DNA of 64,000 bases from Gnetum montanum (lineage: Eukaryota; Streptophyta; Gnetopsida; Gnetales; Gnetaceae). This document shows positions 11,803-22,459 of the stretch, one piece after another. The translations under genes were made by a program, and so were the position numbers. The notes beneath the pieces were generated by a model. That model did no database searches and was not told the origin of the DNA. It was given only the letters and a program-made list of their open reading frames with translations. Location of the stretch: assembly GCA_015680685.1 (NCBI GenBank), contig MNCI01002316.1:223729-287728 (forward strand). The letters are read 5' to 3'. Each line of letters begins with the position of its first letter. The stretch's first letter is position 1.

Positions 11803-12662
11803 TGAATAATAAATTAGTTAGTCACATCAATGTAGACTCATTGACATATATGTGTGGACATAGCATATGATGTGTCAATGTTGATATGTTGATGCAATCT
11901 TCATAAATGCCTATACAAATGTCCATACCCATCGCATTTATGACATCATTTGGTCATTCTAGTAGCTGTGCTCTTACATTTTGTTTCTGCAAAAGTTGGA
12001 ATTTTTCATTTGATTGCCTATAGCATGAATTAAATGAATTTCAAGAAGTTTTATTCAAGTGCCTGATGTACCTAGATACATTTGCATGACGACAATAAAA
12101 TTAAGCTTTGTCCCATCCATTGCAACACTTGGATTAGAATTTTAATTTACTTCCTTGTAATTTCTTTAACTGTTCACTTACTTTTCATGAAAGTAGTTAA
12201 ATATTTTATTTCATTACACTTAGTTAATTTGTATGAGTATGATCAATTTCAAGCATAAGGTATTAATAGTTAGTAAAATAATAGTAAATCACTTGGTACA
12301 CCTAGAAATGAAATATTTGGTAACCCAATAGTGTTAGCACATGTTCATGATGTGTACTATAAATCCATAATAGATACTCCATGCTTAAGCTAGTTTAGAT
12401 TTACTTTCCACACTTAGATTAGGGACGTTAATATTTTAATACTTCAAAAATTATAATAATAACAATACAATAATAAGCCTTAGTTGCACTTAACCATACA
12501 ACTTGAGCCTACAAAAGTATGATTGGGGAGACAACTATCAACATATTAACACTTGGTTATCTAAGGTATCCAACTAGTCCTAAGTCTACAGAATTCAATC
12601 AAACTATGCATGAATGCTTGCGATTCATATGGTTAGGTGTAAGGTTACACTACCACTTATCA
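11803..12662 (+). mobile_element. Old solo LTR of an Athila-like element inside a SINE
   Basis: The order of landmarks matches the LTRs of element A. TTATTCAAGTGCCTGATGTACC and a GACAATAAAATTAAGCTTTG stretch correspond to the R region. GTACACCTAGAAATG and TTGGTAACCCAATAGTG follow. The end GATTCATATGGTTAGG...CTTATCA corresponds to the LTR terminus. There is no internal sequence on either side, only SINE. The 5-bp target duplication is no longer readable. The U3 part (11830-11940) has decayed TTGACATATATG and TGTCAATGTTG words. Confidence 0.7.
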
Positions 12663-12722
12663 ATCACATATATTAATGTGTACCTATATTACAATTATTT
12701 TCTTGAGGTCCCAACACCTTTT
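12663..12722 (+). mobile_element. SINE, second half
   Basis: TGTGTACCTATATTACAATTATTTTC...CAACACC continues the SINE interrupted at 11802. Confidence 0.7.
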
Positions 12723-12732
12723 CACCCATCCC

Positions 12733-12757
12733 AACACACACACACACACAACACCAC

Positions 12758-12797
<40 letters not shown>
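12733..12797. repeat. Compound microsatellite (CA)n(GA)n
   Basis: About ten CA units, a short interruption, then about twenty GA units with one AAAG break. It follows the SINE tail directly. Confidence 0.95.
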
Positions 12798-12868
12798 GAA
12801 GGATTTCAATCACTTATTACTTCATCTCCCCTTACTAAAAATGAAAAAAAAAATGAAAAAAATAATGA

Positions 12869-13004
12869 GGTGTTAGCCTAGTCATATGGGTCTTGATTTA
12901 GTAACCCTAGGTTATTGATTTGATTCTACTAGGTAGCATTGAGTTATAAACTTCTATATATCTTAGGGTGTACCTATGTTTCTATTATTTCGAGTTCTAA
13001 CACC
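12869..13004 (+). mobile_element. tRNA-derived SINE
   Basis: GGTGTTAGCCTAGTCATATG (box A), TTATTGATTTGATTCTACTAGG (box B), GCATTGAGTTATAAAC, ATATCTTAGGGTGTACC, ending TTCTAACACCC. An A-rich tract (AAAAAAGAAAAAGAAAC) follows. Confidence 0.85.
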
Positions 13005-13068
13005 CAACAAAAAAGAAAAAGAAACATTGTAATTAAGATCAAGAAAACTTCCTCCAAGAAAAGGATAA

Positions 13069-13887
13069 TGATGAGTGGCGAGGTATCCCTACACTCAACC
13101 ATACAAATATGAGCATTACACGTGCGATCCAGTCGAATTCTGCAGACTAAGTGCCTACATGCCTTATGGAACACTTAAGGTTAATCATTCGTTGTCTTCT
13201 TAGACTTACTTGTATTTATCATGGTTGTATGGTTAAGTAAGTCTGAGGTATGTGATTTTTATATCTTTTCTATTTTATCGCCTATGCTAGGAGGGAAAAG
13301 GTGAAGAGACTAATTAACTAACCTTAACTAACTACCTAAGCCTTAATTAACCTAGCATCAGTATATGTTCCCACTTATCGTTCACACCCTAAGCCGATGC
13401 AACCTTCTGGGATTACCAAACGCTATTCGTTACTGGAATTACCAAGCGTAATGCACGTGCTTGAAGTAGTCGTACTGAATGCACTTAACTAGGAGAGAAG
13501 GGTTGAGAGAGATTTAATTAACTAATAAAACATTTAAATAATAAACAATAAATAACAACAAGTAAAGTCCTATTTAGCTTAGTCCATGCACTGCAAGGTT
13601 TATCCAAGAAGTTCATCTTTATTTCTGTACACAAACTTGTGCTCAGGTACAATATTTTCTCGAATAAAGATCCGTTCACTTTGGAGCTCCTATTGTGGGC
13701 ACATGGAAATTATTCTATCTCTGGAGAGGTAAAATTACAAGAGTTTTGCTAAGGGTCTAGATCTAGATGGAGAAACAAGGGAGAGCCACCTCTTATTTAT
13801 AGATTTGGTGGTGCACTACGATATCGCGTATGTGATATCGCAGGGGAAGATGCGATATCGCGGCCCATGTGATATCGCGTCCCATCA
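13069..13887 (-). mobile_element. Solo LTR, Athila-like, GATATCGC type
   Basis: TGATGAGTGGCGAGGTATCCC at the low end and CCCATCA at the high end give the standard tips in minus orientation. The flanks GATAA and AATAA fit a 5-bp target duplication with one transition. No primer site or gag follows, so it is solo. A minus TATA (CTATAAATAAG) lies at about 13792-13802, with four GATATCGC words between it and the LTR start. It landed just past the A-rich tail of the SINE at 12869. Confidence 0.85.
13819..13880 (-). promoter_or_regulatory. GCGATATCGC word cluster in U3
   Basis: CGATATCGCG, GTGATATCGC, GCGATATCGCGG and GTGATATCGCG in about 60 bases, immediately upstream (minus) of the TATA box. GCGATATCGC is a perfect palindrome with two CpGs. 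Confidence 0.6.
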
Positions 13888-13999
13888 AATAATAAGGTGC
13901 TTTTTTCCATTATCTTTTTACTCGTCTCCTTGCCCATAGCTCTTGGACTTAGTGTAGCAGGTATTTACATGGCTTTTAACCAAGATTAGATGAAGTTTT

Positions 14000-14455
14000 A
14001 TTTGGTGAAACCCCTAAAATTTTAAGGATTTCTATTTCATGGGTGTTGCTTTCATCCTCTTATTCTTTATGTCATCTAGAAGTTTGATGTAAGATGGTTT
14101 TTCACAAATATTCTCTAGCTAATTTTCTTCATTTGTCAGTTTAAGGTAACATCATTCAACAGCTTATGCTTCAGCTAAATTCCTAAATGTCTCTCTTTGT
14201 AGTTTTCTTTTTTATTAATAGGAAGCCTTTAGTACAAAGTGAAAACCCATTTGGGTGCTTTTGAATGAGGGTAAGGTTTGATTCTTTTCCTACCCTAGAG
14301 GAGAGGTTTTTCAAGATTGGTTGTAAGGATGAAAACCTAAAAAGGCATCCTGAAAACCATTGTGCCTTTCCTTTTTGTTATTTTCGAGTTTTTCCTTTAC
14401 TTCTCTACTTTTTTACTTTGAATCTAATTTTTTAAATATATGTAATTTTTAAGGT
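14000..14455 (+). mobile_element. LINE 3' UTR fragment
   Basis: AAGCCTTTAGTACAAAGTGAAAACCC, GGAGAGGTTTTTCAAGATTGG and GATGAAAACCTAAAAAGGCATCC match the reverse complement of 41.70-41.90 kb. It ends near a short A-rich tract before the next SINE. Confidence 0.65.
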
Positions 14456-14500
14456 TAAAGAACACCCAACCACCCCCCTCCCAAAAAACAATAATAATAA

Positions 14501-14638
14501 GGTGTTAGCTTAGTGGCACGAGTCTTGGTTTAGTAAGCTCGGGTCATAGGTTCGATATTACTAGGTAGCACTAAGTTATAAAATTCTATATATCTTGAGG
14601 TGTATCTATGTTTCAATTATTTTGGGTTCCAACACCTC
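14501..14638 (+). mobile_element. tRNA-derived SINE (best preserved)
   Basis: GGTGTTAGCTTAGTGGCACG is the clearest box A in the window and GTCATAGGTTCGATATTAC the clearest box B. The body and the GGGTTCCAACACCTC end are complete. Flanking AAGAAACATCATAATGAAGATCAAG resembles the flank of the 12869 copy, so the unit may be longer than the core or locally duplicated. Confidence 0.85.
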
Positions 14639-14789
14639 TAAAGAAAAAGGAAAAAAATAAAAGAAACATCATAATGAAGATCAAGCAAACATACTTAAAA
14701 AAAAAAAGATAATAAGAACTTTACTATGATCAACTTACAAAAGTTTACAAGCTTTGAAAGCTCATTAAAAAATCAAATCATTTTTCAAA

Positions 14790-15310
14790 AAGTTAAACAT
14801 TTTTGGGATACCAAGTGTTCACTGTTGGGATCATCAAACATTAACTTATTTATGCTAAAAACTAGTCAGACCCATGTTGTGTAATTAATGCATAATGAAA
14901 TGTAAAGTAATTAACTAAGTGCGTAGAAAATAATGGAACAAGGAAATTATATTTCAATTAGAGAAATCATTAGACTAGGGTAAGTGCTACAATGAAGATA
15001 ATTGATCTCGATCTTATTATAGTTTAAGAAGATATGTCCAGATGCATAATCACTCGAATAAGACTTTAAATAGTCAACTTAGTTCATGCTACAAGCACTC
15101 AATGATAGATTCTAAGTTCTATAAAAACAAATTACAAAGGATTTGCTATGTTATTGACTAAAAGATGCCATACATGTGGTTTTTATGTGCATTTATATAG
15201 GCATTTATTATTTGTGCATCAATGCTAATACATCCATGCAACTAATCCTATTGCTGCATTAACAATGTTCTATTAGCACAGTTAACAAAGAAATGACTTA
15301 TCAAAGAGAA
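14790..15310 (-). mobile_element. Degraded LTR, likely 3' LTR of element H
   Basis: Landmarks in minus orientation match other Athila-like LTRs: GATACCAAGTGTTC, AATTAACTAAGTGCG, TGCTACAATGAAGATAATTGATCTCGATC, AATCACTCGAATAAGAC and CATGCTACAAGCACTCAATG, with a TATA-like CATTTATATAGG at about 15193. GCATCAATGCTAATAC and GCTGCATTAACAATG words follow in U3. The low end is truncated. Confidence 0.6.
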
Positions 15311-15599
15311 TAATAATAGTGTGAAGCCTAAGTAACAAGACCAATGGGTGAAATGGGTTGTCGTACATAGTACTCACAGGGGTCTAGTTAGCAATAAGTG
15401 TGTTTTTGCCTTGGTGATGGCATCCCCTATAACTATATGTTTTACCATTATTGATTATATTACTCTTAAGGCTATGGTTGTGCCTCACTTAGATAGTATT
15501 ATAGCTGATATCACTATCTATAATTGTTTTAGAAGTATGGTAGCCTTATAGGCATATCTTTTGAACAAATTTATGATTAAGAGCATAGGACCCTAATTT

Positions 15600-16531
15600 T
15601 TACATATATGCAATCATGTGTAACATAATAGGACATACAACCTTAGGATGATCATACTAGCAAATGTCATGCCCATCATTATCATCCCATTCAAAATTAG
15701 AAATCTCATTCACTATAGTTGTCTTACCCTTTTGCTTGTCAATTCATATTCCCTTTTTTTCTTGTTATGATCTTATTTAGCTCTAGCATGCTCATTATGC
15801 TCTTCCATGATTTTGAATGTTAAAGCAAATATTTCATCCATGAAATCCTATGTTTTATTTAACTTTGTTGTAATTTTTCAAATTGATTTTTTCATGGACA
15901 AAGACTTCTACTGAATCATCTTGTTTGAAGGAACTTCCTCTTAAGTATCATAGTTACACACCTTCCTCTTGCAAATAAATGTATCCCTATTATACTTCTT
16001 TGTCCTCTCCTTTTTAATAATGTCTCCTTCCTCATGGAACACCTAGTTAATAACTTTTGAATGTGATTAGCTTTTAGTTTTAATTATTATCTGCGTACAT
16101 AAATCTCTATGGTTTTGTGCATTTTGCTACATATCCCATCCACAATAGGACCCATATACTCTTCTTGGGATAAGCCATGACATGGGCAACTGTGTAAAAG
16201 TGAATAATACTTGTTTAAAGCTAAATCAAGAGATTCATAAGTTTCTTGCTTCCATCCTTAATTTTTTCTCATTAGATTGAACCCTTTGGAATATGTTTGT
16301 GGCTTCTCATTGAAGAGCTCTGGCATAGTATGCCATTAGTAAATGTAATTAAGCTTCAAAAATTGGTACCAACTTTCTACTTCTTTTATAAGTATCTCCA
16401 TAAACAACTTTAGCATTTGTCATTTTTTTTCAATATTTTGCAAGGTGAAATCATTATGGAAAACTTGTAAATGGTTTTGTGGATAAGCATTGTAGCCTCC
16501 CTTGAATCTATGCATGTTTTTTATATCTAGT
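15600..16531 (-). pseudogene. gag: Element H gag remnant, part 2
   Basis: This minus-strand block runs parallel to the gag of element D near 60.76-60.98 kb. Both contain ACCAACTTTCTACTTCTTT-like, CAATATTTTGCAAGG-like, TTGTGGATAAGCATTG-like and CCCTTGAATCTATGC-like segments. The reading is full of stops. It ends exactly where element A inserted, and the target-site duplication CTAGT (16527-16531) belongs to it. Gag continues at 26765. Confidence 0.7.
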
Positions 16532-17389
16532 TGATAAATCATGTTTTTCAATGCTCTGATATTAGGGTGGCTGCAGTATCACGTACGCGATATCATGGCC
16601 CAAGATGTGATATCATACATTTGATATCGCAAGGCTACTCCTAGGTCCATAAATATAGCTCCCATGCGCACAATTGGAAGTAATTTTTTAGTAGTCAAGT
16701 AGCAAAACTCTTCCAGTTTGTCCATATAAAAGTTAGAATATTTTCCAAGTGCCCGTAGTAGGAGATTTAAGTGTGAATGGATCTTTATTCAAGCATTGAT
16801 GTACCTGAGCACACCATTGTGTTGGTAATAAAGATGAGCTCTTTGATCCATTCCTTGCAGCACTTGAAATTTTCTTTCTTATGCATTTGCATATTATTAT
16901 TTCATGTAATTTACATTAATGTTATTTATGTAGTAATTAATTTTGATTAATTAAGAAACTTATTAAGATACACAAGCACGACCCCCTTTGAGAATACGTG
17001 TGACACTTGGTAGCTCAAAAATGACTAGCGTTTGATAGCCCAGTAATGTTTGCACGAAGTTCAGGATGTGTCTGAGAAGTGGGAATGGTTACTTGTGTTA
17101 GGCTAGATTAGGCTATAGTTTACTTAGCAATTAATCACTCCTACTTTTATTCTTGTTCTAGGTGAGTAATTCCATAAAAACACAAAATAATAGAAATCAT
17201 ATGCCTCAGTCACACTTAACCATATAATTACATTCCACAAGTGGGACTAGGAAGATAACGAACGAACAACATGCATACACTATTTAGCTCTAATGTACTT
17301 AGTAATTATCGTCTATAGAATTTGATTGGATTGCATGTGAACGCTTGTGATTCATATGGTTGGGCGTAGGGGTACCTTGCTGCTCATCA
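16532..17389 (+). mobile_element. 5' LTR of element A
   Basis: U3 is only ~115 bp and consists largely of GATATC/GATATCGC words (16559-16632) before the TATA box TAAATATA at 16650-16657. GGATCTTTATTCAAGCATTG and GTAATAAAGATGAGC may mark the R region and polyadenylation signal. U5 is long and ends GGGGTACC...CTCATCA. Confidence 0.93.
16559..16657 (+). promoter_or_regulatory. U3 word cluster and TATA box of element A
   Basis: GCAGTATCACG, GCGATATCATGG, GTGATATCATAC and TTGATATCGC are four related words in ~75 bases, followed by TAAATATA about 20 bases on. The 3' LTR holds the same layout at 25917-26019 with more C-to-T decay. Confidence 0.6.
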
Positions 17390-17390
17390 T

Positions 17391-17408
17391 TGGTGCTGTT
17401 ATCAAGGA
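17391..17408 (+). other. Primer-binding site 1 (tRNA-Asp)
   Basis: TGGTGCTGTTATCAAGGA differs from the perfect tRNA-Asp complement TGGCGCCGTTGCCGGGGA only by C-to-T and G-to-A changes. It begins one base after the LTR. A tRNA-Asp primer is typical of Athila elements. Confidence 0.85.
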
Positions 17409-17523
17409 CTGTAGTTCTTCATGTGCTATCTAAACTAGTGAAACTTAGTAACATTGTTGTTTGAACCCTAAGAGTCAAATCCTATGAAAACAAAAAGTAT
17501 TATTATTAAATTAAACCTTAACT

Positions 17524-17657
17524 ACACACTATTTAGCTCTAGTGTACTTAGTAATTATAGTTTATAGAATTTGATTGGATTGCACGTGAACACTTGTGAT
17601 TTGTATGGTTGGGCATAGGGGTACCTTGCTAGTCATCATTGGCACCGTTGCTGAGGA
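17524..17657 (+). repeat. Tandem duplicate of the U5 end plus primer site
   Basis: From ACACTATTTAGCTCT to the primer site, this repeats 17275-17408 at a constant offset of 249 bases. Included are TTTGATTGGATTGCA, the GGGGTACCTTGCT...CATCA LTR end, and a second, less decayed primer site TGGCACCGTTGCTGAGGA at 17640-17657. The other Athila-like elements here have one primer site only. Confidence 0.9.
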
Positions 17658-17712
17658 TCAAACCCATGTCACCTATGTGACAGGTGGGAATACTCACCAC
17701 TGTTTACAAGTT
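17640..17712 (-). pseudogene. tRNA-Asp(GUC) sequence copied beyond primer site 2
   Basis: After the 18 primer-site bases the sequence continues as the reverse complement of plant tRNA-Asp: AACCC-GTCACC (T arm and variable loop), GTGACAGG (anticodon loop, anticodon GTC intact), GGGAATACT-ACCACT (anticodon and D stems), and breaks down near the acceptor 5' end. At the same position elements C and D, and primer site 1 of A, have ordinary leader. It looks like tRNA primer sequence reverse-transcribed past its usual stop, not a tRNA gene. Confidence 0.8.
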
Positions 17713-17723
17713 ATTAACACAAA

Positions 17724-20080
17724 ATTTCTTCTTCTCATAGGAGCACATCTCTGCCTAGGGCAGTTTAGGTGCCTTAACAATATCGGGTGATGTATGCTCA
17801 TCCCGATGAGTATGTACTAGACTTTACCTTCATCTTACATCAAGATGAACTAATGTGGTGGTGCGATATGAAAGGAAATATTGTGTTGCCACCCAACTAA
17901 TCTGTTCCAGCAATGCTCTAACTAATGCTCACATGACATGGGCTTCAACATCTCCATGGAGAATATGAGATGTAAGATCCCGACTTAAAGGATTATCATC
18001 CCATTGAAGCACAAAAATTAAGGGATCGGTAGCTAGAGCACCAACATGATTTTTTGAAGGGTAAGGGGTTAAATATATTTCCTCCTTCACTTGGCCCAAT
18101 TGATGAAGGTGACCACTTCTTTAGTGATTGTCCTCTCTTTGATTTTGTTCAAGGAGCCCTCAACTAGGTTCTAGTCAAAATGGATCCAATGACAAAAATG
18201 GATCCGGAGAAGCAAGTCAAGAAAAGGGAAACAAAGGAGATCATGATCGCAATCATGATCACAAGCATCAAAAGAAGGATGATAGGCATCAACACGAAGC
18301 AAGTTCCCCTTCTTCTTTCCCTTCATCATCATTATCTTCTTCTTCATCTGGTTTAGATCATGGTTGCAAAAGAAATAATTGTGATCAAGGTGACCGACAA
18401 GACCAAAATAATAGAAGGGACGATCAAGACAGACGTGACTAAAGACATGGGCAATCCAGAGAGGCCCATCATCAAGAAACAAGGGCTAGTAGGGAACATC
18501 GTAGGCACCACCGTCATGGCCTTGATGAACCTCTACTTGCTACTCGGGGTATTTTAAATATTGGAGAGGCTATGAGAATTCCAACAAGGCACATGAAGTA
18601 CAGTAGGATAAAGAGGTTGGATATGAACAACATCCCTCGGTTCGAGAGAGGATATGATGCTAATCTGTAAAATCATCTTTAGGTCTTTCAGGATACATGT
18701 ACTCTGCAAAATATTGAAAATGATTGGCAAAAGCTGAAATTATTTCCAAGAAAACTCATGAAGGAAGTAGAAAATTGGTATTGATCCTTGGAACCAGAAT
18801 CGATTAGGCGGTGGAGTACGATGTTGGAACTATTCAATGACAAATATAAAATGTACTCCTAAGTATCCAATCTAAGAAAACAAATTCAAGAGTGGAAATA
18901 AGGGAATCATGAGCCCTTGGATGCTGCTATTGGTCGATACTACTCTCTATTGCATAGGTGTCCTAGCCATGGATACTTTCAACTTGATTAGCTTTGCCAT
19001 ATCATAGATAGGTTGCAGTCTGAAACTAAGAAAACCCTTGACATCTATCCCCAATGGAGCTTGATAGAGTTAAGCACCCATTAGATTTAAAAATTAATTA
19101 AGCAGGTAGCCAAAGAGGAGGGAGAATTGTTTAAATGTGAAAGTGCAAAAGAATATAACAGGGACCCTTCTATTCAGAAAAAGAGGGTTAGATTTTGTGA
19201 CTATGAGGATGAATTCACTAGAGATAAGGTGATTAATCAGAAAACCTTGCCATTCTAGAAATTGCAATAAAAAATTACAACTAAGGTTGATCAATTATGG
19301 GACTGCAGGGAAAATAGGTTTCAAGCTATTTTAAAAATTGTTGAAGAGTCCAAGGAGCAAGGTGGTGAGCGAGAGTGTTAAAGATGTAAGGAAGCTAAAC
19401 ATGCTCAATCTAAGGGTAAAGGTAAGATAGTTGGAATAGAGATGGCTACATATAGTGATTTAGATGATGATGGTGGGTGTGATGTTTGCCAGTATGAACA
19501 TCCTAAGGGATGTTGTCCAGTTGTATCACACTTGTAGGAATTTGGGATGTATGCCTTACATCCACAACTTGCACAAAGGCAAACACCCAAAATATTATCT
19601 TATTCACAAGGCAATCCATGATAGTTCCACCAACTATAGTAGTACTACCCAAGAGGAACTCCTTCGCAACCTTACAAAGTGTGTCAGCAGTGGAAACAAC
19701 CACAATCGTGGGCATTACCACTTTTAAGATAGCAATACCCTTACCGATAGCTAGATCCTTATGGTTACTATGTTCAGCAACCTTCATCTCTGAGGGACTC
19801 CTTTGCTCATGTTGCTGCTTACCAACCTCACCACTACCCTCCTGAAACATACCAATTGCCCTATCCAAGAAGGGATACCACCTACTACCCTCATGCACCT
19901 CCTGTTCCTACACCTACTCCACCTCCTACACAACTACCACCTATTCCATCCATGTAGGGTGAATTACCTATACAACCACAGCAAAGAAACACTGCCAAGG
20001 TAGTTAACTTGCAACTAGTTAACCCATCCAGCAGGTCAGAACCACAAACAAAGAAAAGATCCTTCTTCTGACCTAGCAGT
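17724..20080 (+). pseudogene. gag: Element A gag
   Basis: Capsid/nucleocapsid polyprotein remnant. The expected start ATGTCTTCTTCT seen in C and D is ATTTCTTCTTCT here. An acidic N-terminal part (AHPDEYV, LHQDEL) leads to a His/Asp/Arg-rich stretch (18200-18430). Then comes a retrotransposon-gag domain with NNIPRFERGYD, LEPESIRRWSTMLELFNDKY, YYSLLHRCPSHGYF and LDIYPQWSLIEL. Near 19480 a compact C-x2-C-x3-H-x3-C motif (CDVCQYEHPKGC) appears, followed by a Pro/Gln/Tyr-rich tail. Numerous stops. The domain order is the same in C and D. Confidence 0.85.
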
Positions 20081-20199
20081 CCACCAAAGCCCTTGGATAC
20101 ATTAGTGGGGGTAACCCTGCTCCTCCAACTTTCTCTGTTTCCTCTCTATCCGAGTTCCCTTTAAACCAAAATCCTTCTTGAATCCATACCGTAAAGTTG

Positions 20200-20735
20200 A
20201 CACATGTTATATCTGATTTTATTTAAGCTGGTAACCTATCCAAAAAATTAGCTAATTATAAGAGTTCCCTAGTTTACTTGGAAATTGTTGGGAATGAGCC
20301 TTGCAAAGCTCTTCTTGACTCTAGTTCTAGTGTCAATTTGATCTCGCATGAGATGTACACAATGTGGAACCTTCCTCCTTTGAAGAAGAGTAATATCTAG
20401 TTGGAACTTGTGGACCAATTGATCATTGTTCCATTGGGATTGCTTGAAGACATCATCACCATCGTTTGTGGGTGGTCATATCTCGTTGATTTCCTAGTAA
20501 TCAAAGTGGAGAACTACAAGGGGAACTTTCCAATTATTATGGGAAGGGCATGGCTAAGTACTGTTGATGCCAAAATAAGAATTAGAGATCTTTCCTTGGA
20601 GATATCAAAAGAAAATGAATTTGGAAAGATCGAGAAGAAGAGAGTTCCATGTATCATGTACATCGATTTAGGGTGTCATTGTGTGCAAAATCTATGGTTA
20701 GTTAAGCAAACATCTATCTTTGCATGCAAGTAGTG
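20200..20735 (+). pseudogene. Element A aspartic protease
   Basis: Retroviral-type protease remnant. LLDSSSSVNLISHEMY corresponds to the catalytic D-[ST]-G loop, with the glycine replaced by serine. VDFLVIKVENY and FPIIMGRAWLSTVDA correspond to the flap side and the ILGRPWL helix. C and D carry the same DSS at this place. A longer open stretch (20401-20733) covers the C-terminal half. Confidence 0.8.
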
Positions 20736-20739
20736 TGCA

Positions 20740-21900
20740 CCAGAAGCTAATATCCAGAGATGTCTACACATAGCAGCCACAAAACAAGAGGGCACATAGT
20801 GGTTGGAAATTTATGCTAGTAGCAGTACATTATGCATGGAACTGACTGAGGGCCTAATGTACAAGTATGTTGCAAGTATGGATGAACTCGAGCATGTTTA
20901 CCACCAGCTCTCTGAAGGAGCAAATTATGATGTTAATTTGGATGAGCTAGAAATTCTTGACAATTTTAAATAAGAGCCCCTTGAATTGAAGACACTACTG
21001 GTTGGAATGGAGTACGTATTTTTGAAAACTAAGAGACTGGTTATTATTAATGCCATGCTTGCTATAGAATAAAAGAGAAAATTGATAAAAGTTGTAGAAA
21101 AATGGTTAGTAGCCTTCACTTGGTCATATTTCGAACTCACTGGGATAGATCCAAGAATATGCCAACACTGAATATACACTAACCTTGCTGTTAAGCTGAA
21201 ACGATAGCTATAGCAACGTTTGAATCCCAAGTTAAAACAGATTATCAAAGAGGAGATTGAACAACTCCTCAAAGCAGGATTCATCTACCCTATCATAGAT
21301 GGTGAGTGGATCAATCCACTCGTGATCGTACCAAAGAAAGGAGACAAATGGTGGGTGTGCATTGATTTTTGGCTACTCAACATGGCAACTTTCAAGGATT
21401 ATTTTACATTGCCTTTCATCAACCAAGTGTTGGACACCATTTTGGGGCATAGCTATTATAGCTTTCTTGATGGTTATAGTGGCTATAACCAAATTTGAAT
21501 TACACTAGAGGACCAAGAAAAGATAACTTTCACAAGTCCTTAGGGGACTTTTGCTTACTGTCAGATGCCATTTGGTCTATGTAATGCCCTAGCCACATTT
21601 CAAAGATTAGTTCTCAGCATTTTCCAACAATAGATTGGTAGTGGGGTAGAAGTTTTTATGGATGATTTTTCTACCTATGGTGCTACGTTCGAGCAAGTCT
21701 TAGATCATCTTGAGCAGGCATTAAAGAGATGTGTCAAAACAATCCTCCAGCTCAATTGGCAAAAGAGCCATCTTATGGTCCAGGAAGGCATAGTCTTGGG
21801 GCATTGCATCTCAAAAGTAAGAATCAAGGTGGACCCTAAAAAAATAAGGTTCATCTAAGGAATAACCCGCCAACCTAAAATAATCAAAGAAGTTTAGTCA
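20740..21900 (+). pseudogene. Element A reverse transcriptase
   Basis: A pre-RT linker (LEPLELK-like, FLKTKRLVIINA, then GIDPRICQH) leads into RT. KQIIKEEIEQLLKAGFIYPI, WINPLVIVPKKGD, CIDFWLLNMATF, FLDGYSGYNQI, QMPFGLCNALATFQR and the active site VFMDDFSTYG are in canonical order. FMDD is intact. Stops replace residues after GYNQI and elsewhere, and LNMATF replaces the usual LNAAT. LDGYSGYNQI is characteristic of Athila/TAT-type RT. Confidence 0.92.
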
Positions 21901-21959
21901 TTCCTTGGTCATACTGCCTATTATCGGTGATTCATTGAGAATTTTTCCAAAATCACCAA

Positions 21960-22450
21960 TCTATTGGTAGAATTGACAAAAAACGATGCATCGTTCATTT
22001 GGACCCCTGCATGTGAATCAACATTTCAATAATTGAAGCAAAAGCTTGTTGAAAGTCCCATTTTTTAAGCACCAGATTGGTACAAATTGTTTCATGTGAT
22101 GACTAATGCATTGAATTATGTTATGAGGGTAGTGCTTATGCATATGGATGATCAAAAACGTCCATATTACATTCACTACGTAAGCCAGAGTATTGCAGGT
22201 GCACAATTGAACTACACCACCATAGAAAAGGAGTTGATGGTAGTGATGTTCACCTTAAAGAAGTTTAGGCACTATGTGATTGGCTATAAATTTTTTATAC
22301 TCACAAATCATAGTGTCATTAGATTTCTAATGAACAAATCGACAATGAACCCTCGTGTCATATGGTGGCTCATGATTTTGTAGGAATTTGATCTCATGAT
22401 GGTAGATCATAAAGGTGTGGAGAATGTGATCGTGGATCACTTATCGCTAC
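21960..22450 (+). pseudogene. Element A RNase H
   Basis: FIWTPACESTFQ, then FHVMTNALNYVMRVVL where active enzymes have a catalytic Asp (TDAS), so the first Asp is Asn. YTTIEKELMVVMFTLKKFRHY keeps the Glu. ILTNHSVIRFLMNK shows Asn in place of the DHS Asp. LMMVDHKGVENVIVDHLS closes the domain. Two catalytic Asp residues are lost through G-to-A change. Confidence 0.87.
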
Positions 22451-22459
22451 TAAGATGGA

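Noticed and set aside
12519-12881. 120-codon ORF including ERERER repeats
   Set aside because: The repeat is translation of the GA microsatellite, and the rest is LTR and SINE.
17640-17712. Functional tRNA-Asp gene
   Set aside because: It is antisense to and continuous with the primer site, with a decayed acceptor 5' end. It is a by-product of reverse transcription.
19503-19898. 131-codon minus ORF opposite the element A gag
   Set aside because: It is the antisense shadow of the gag tail; the plus frame carries the recognisable Cys motif and Pro/Gln-rich tail.
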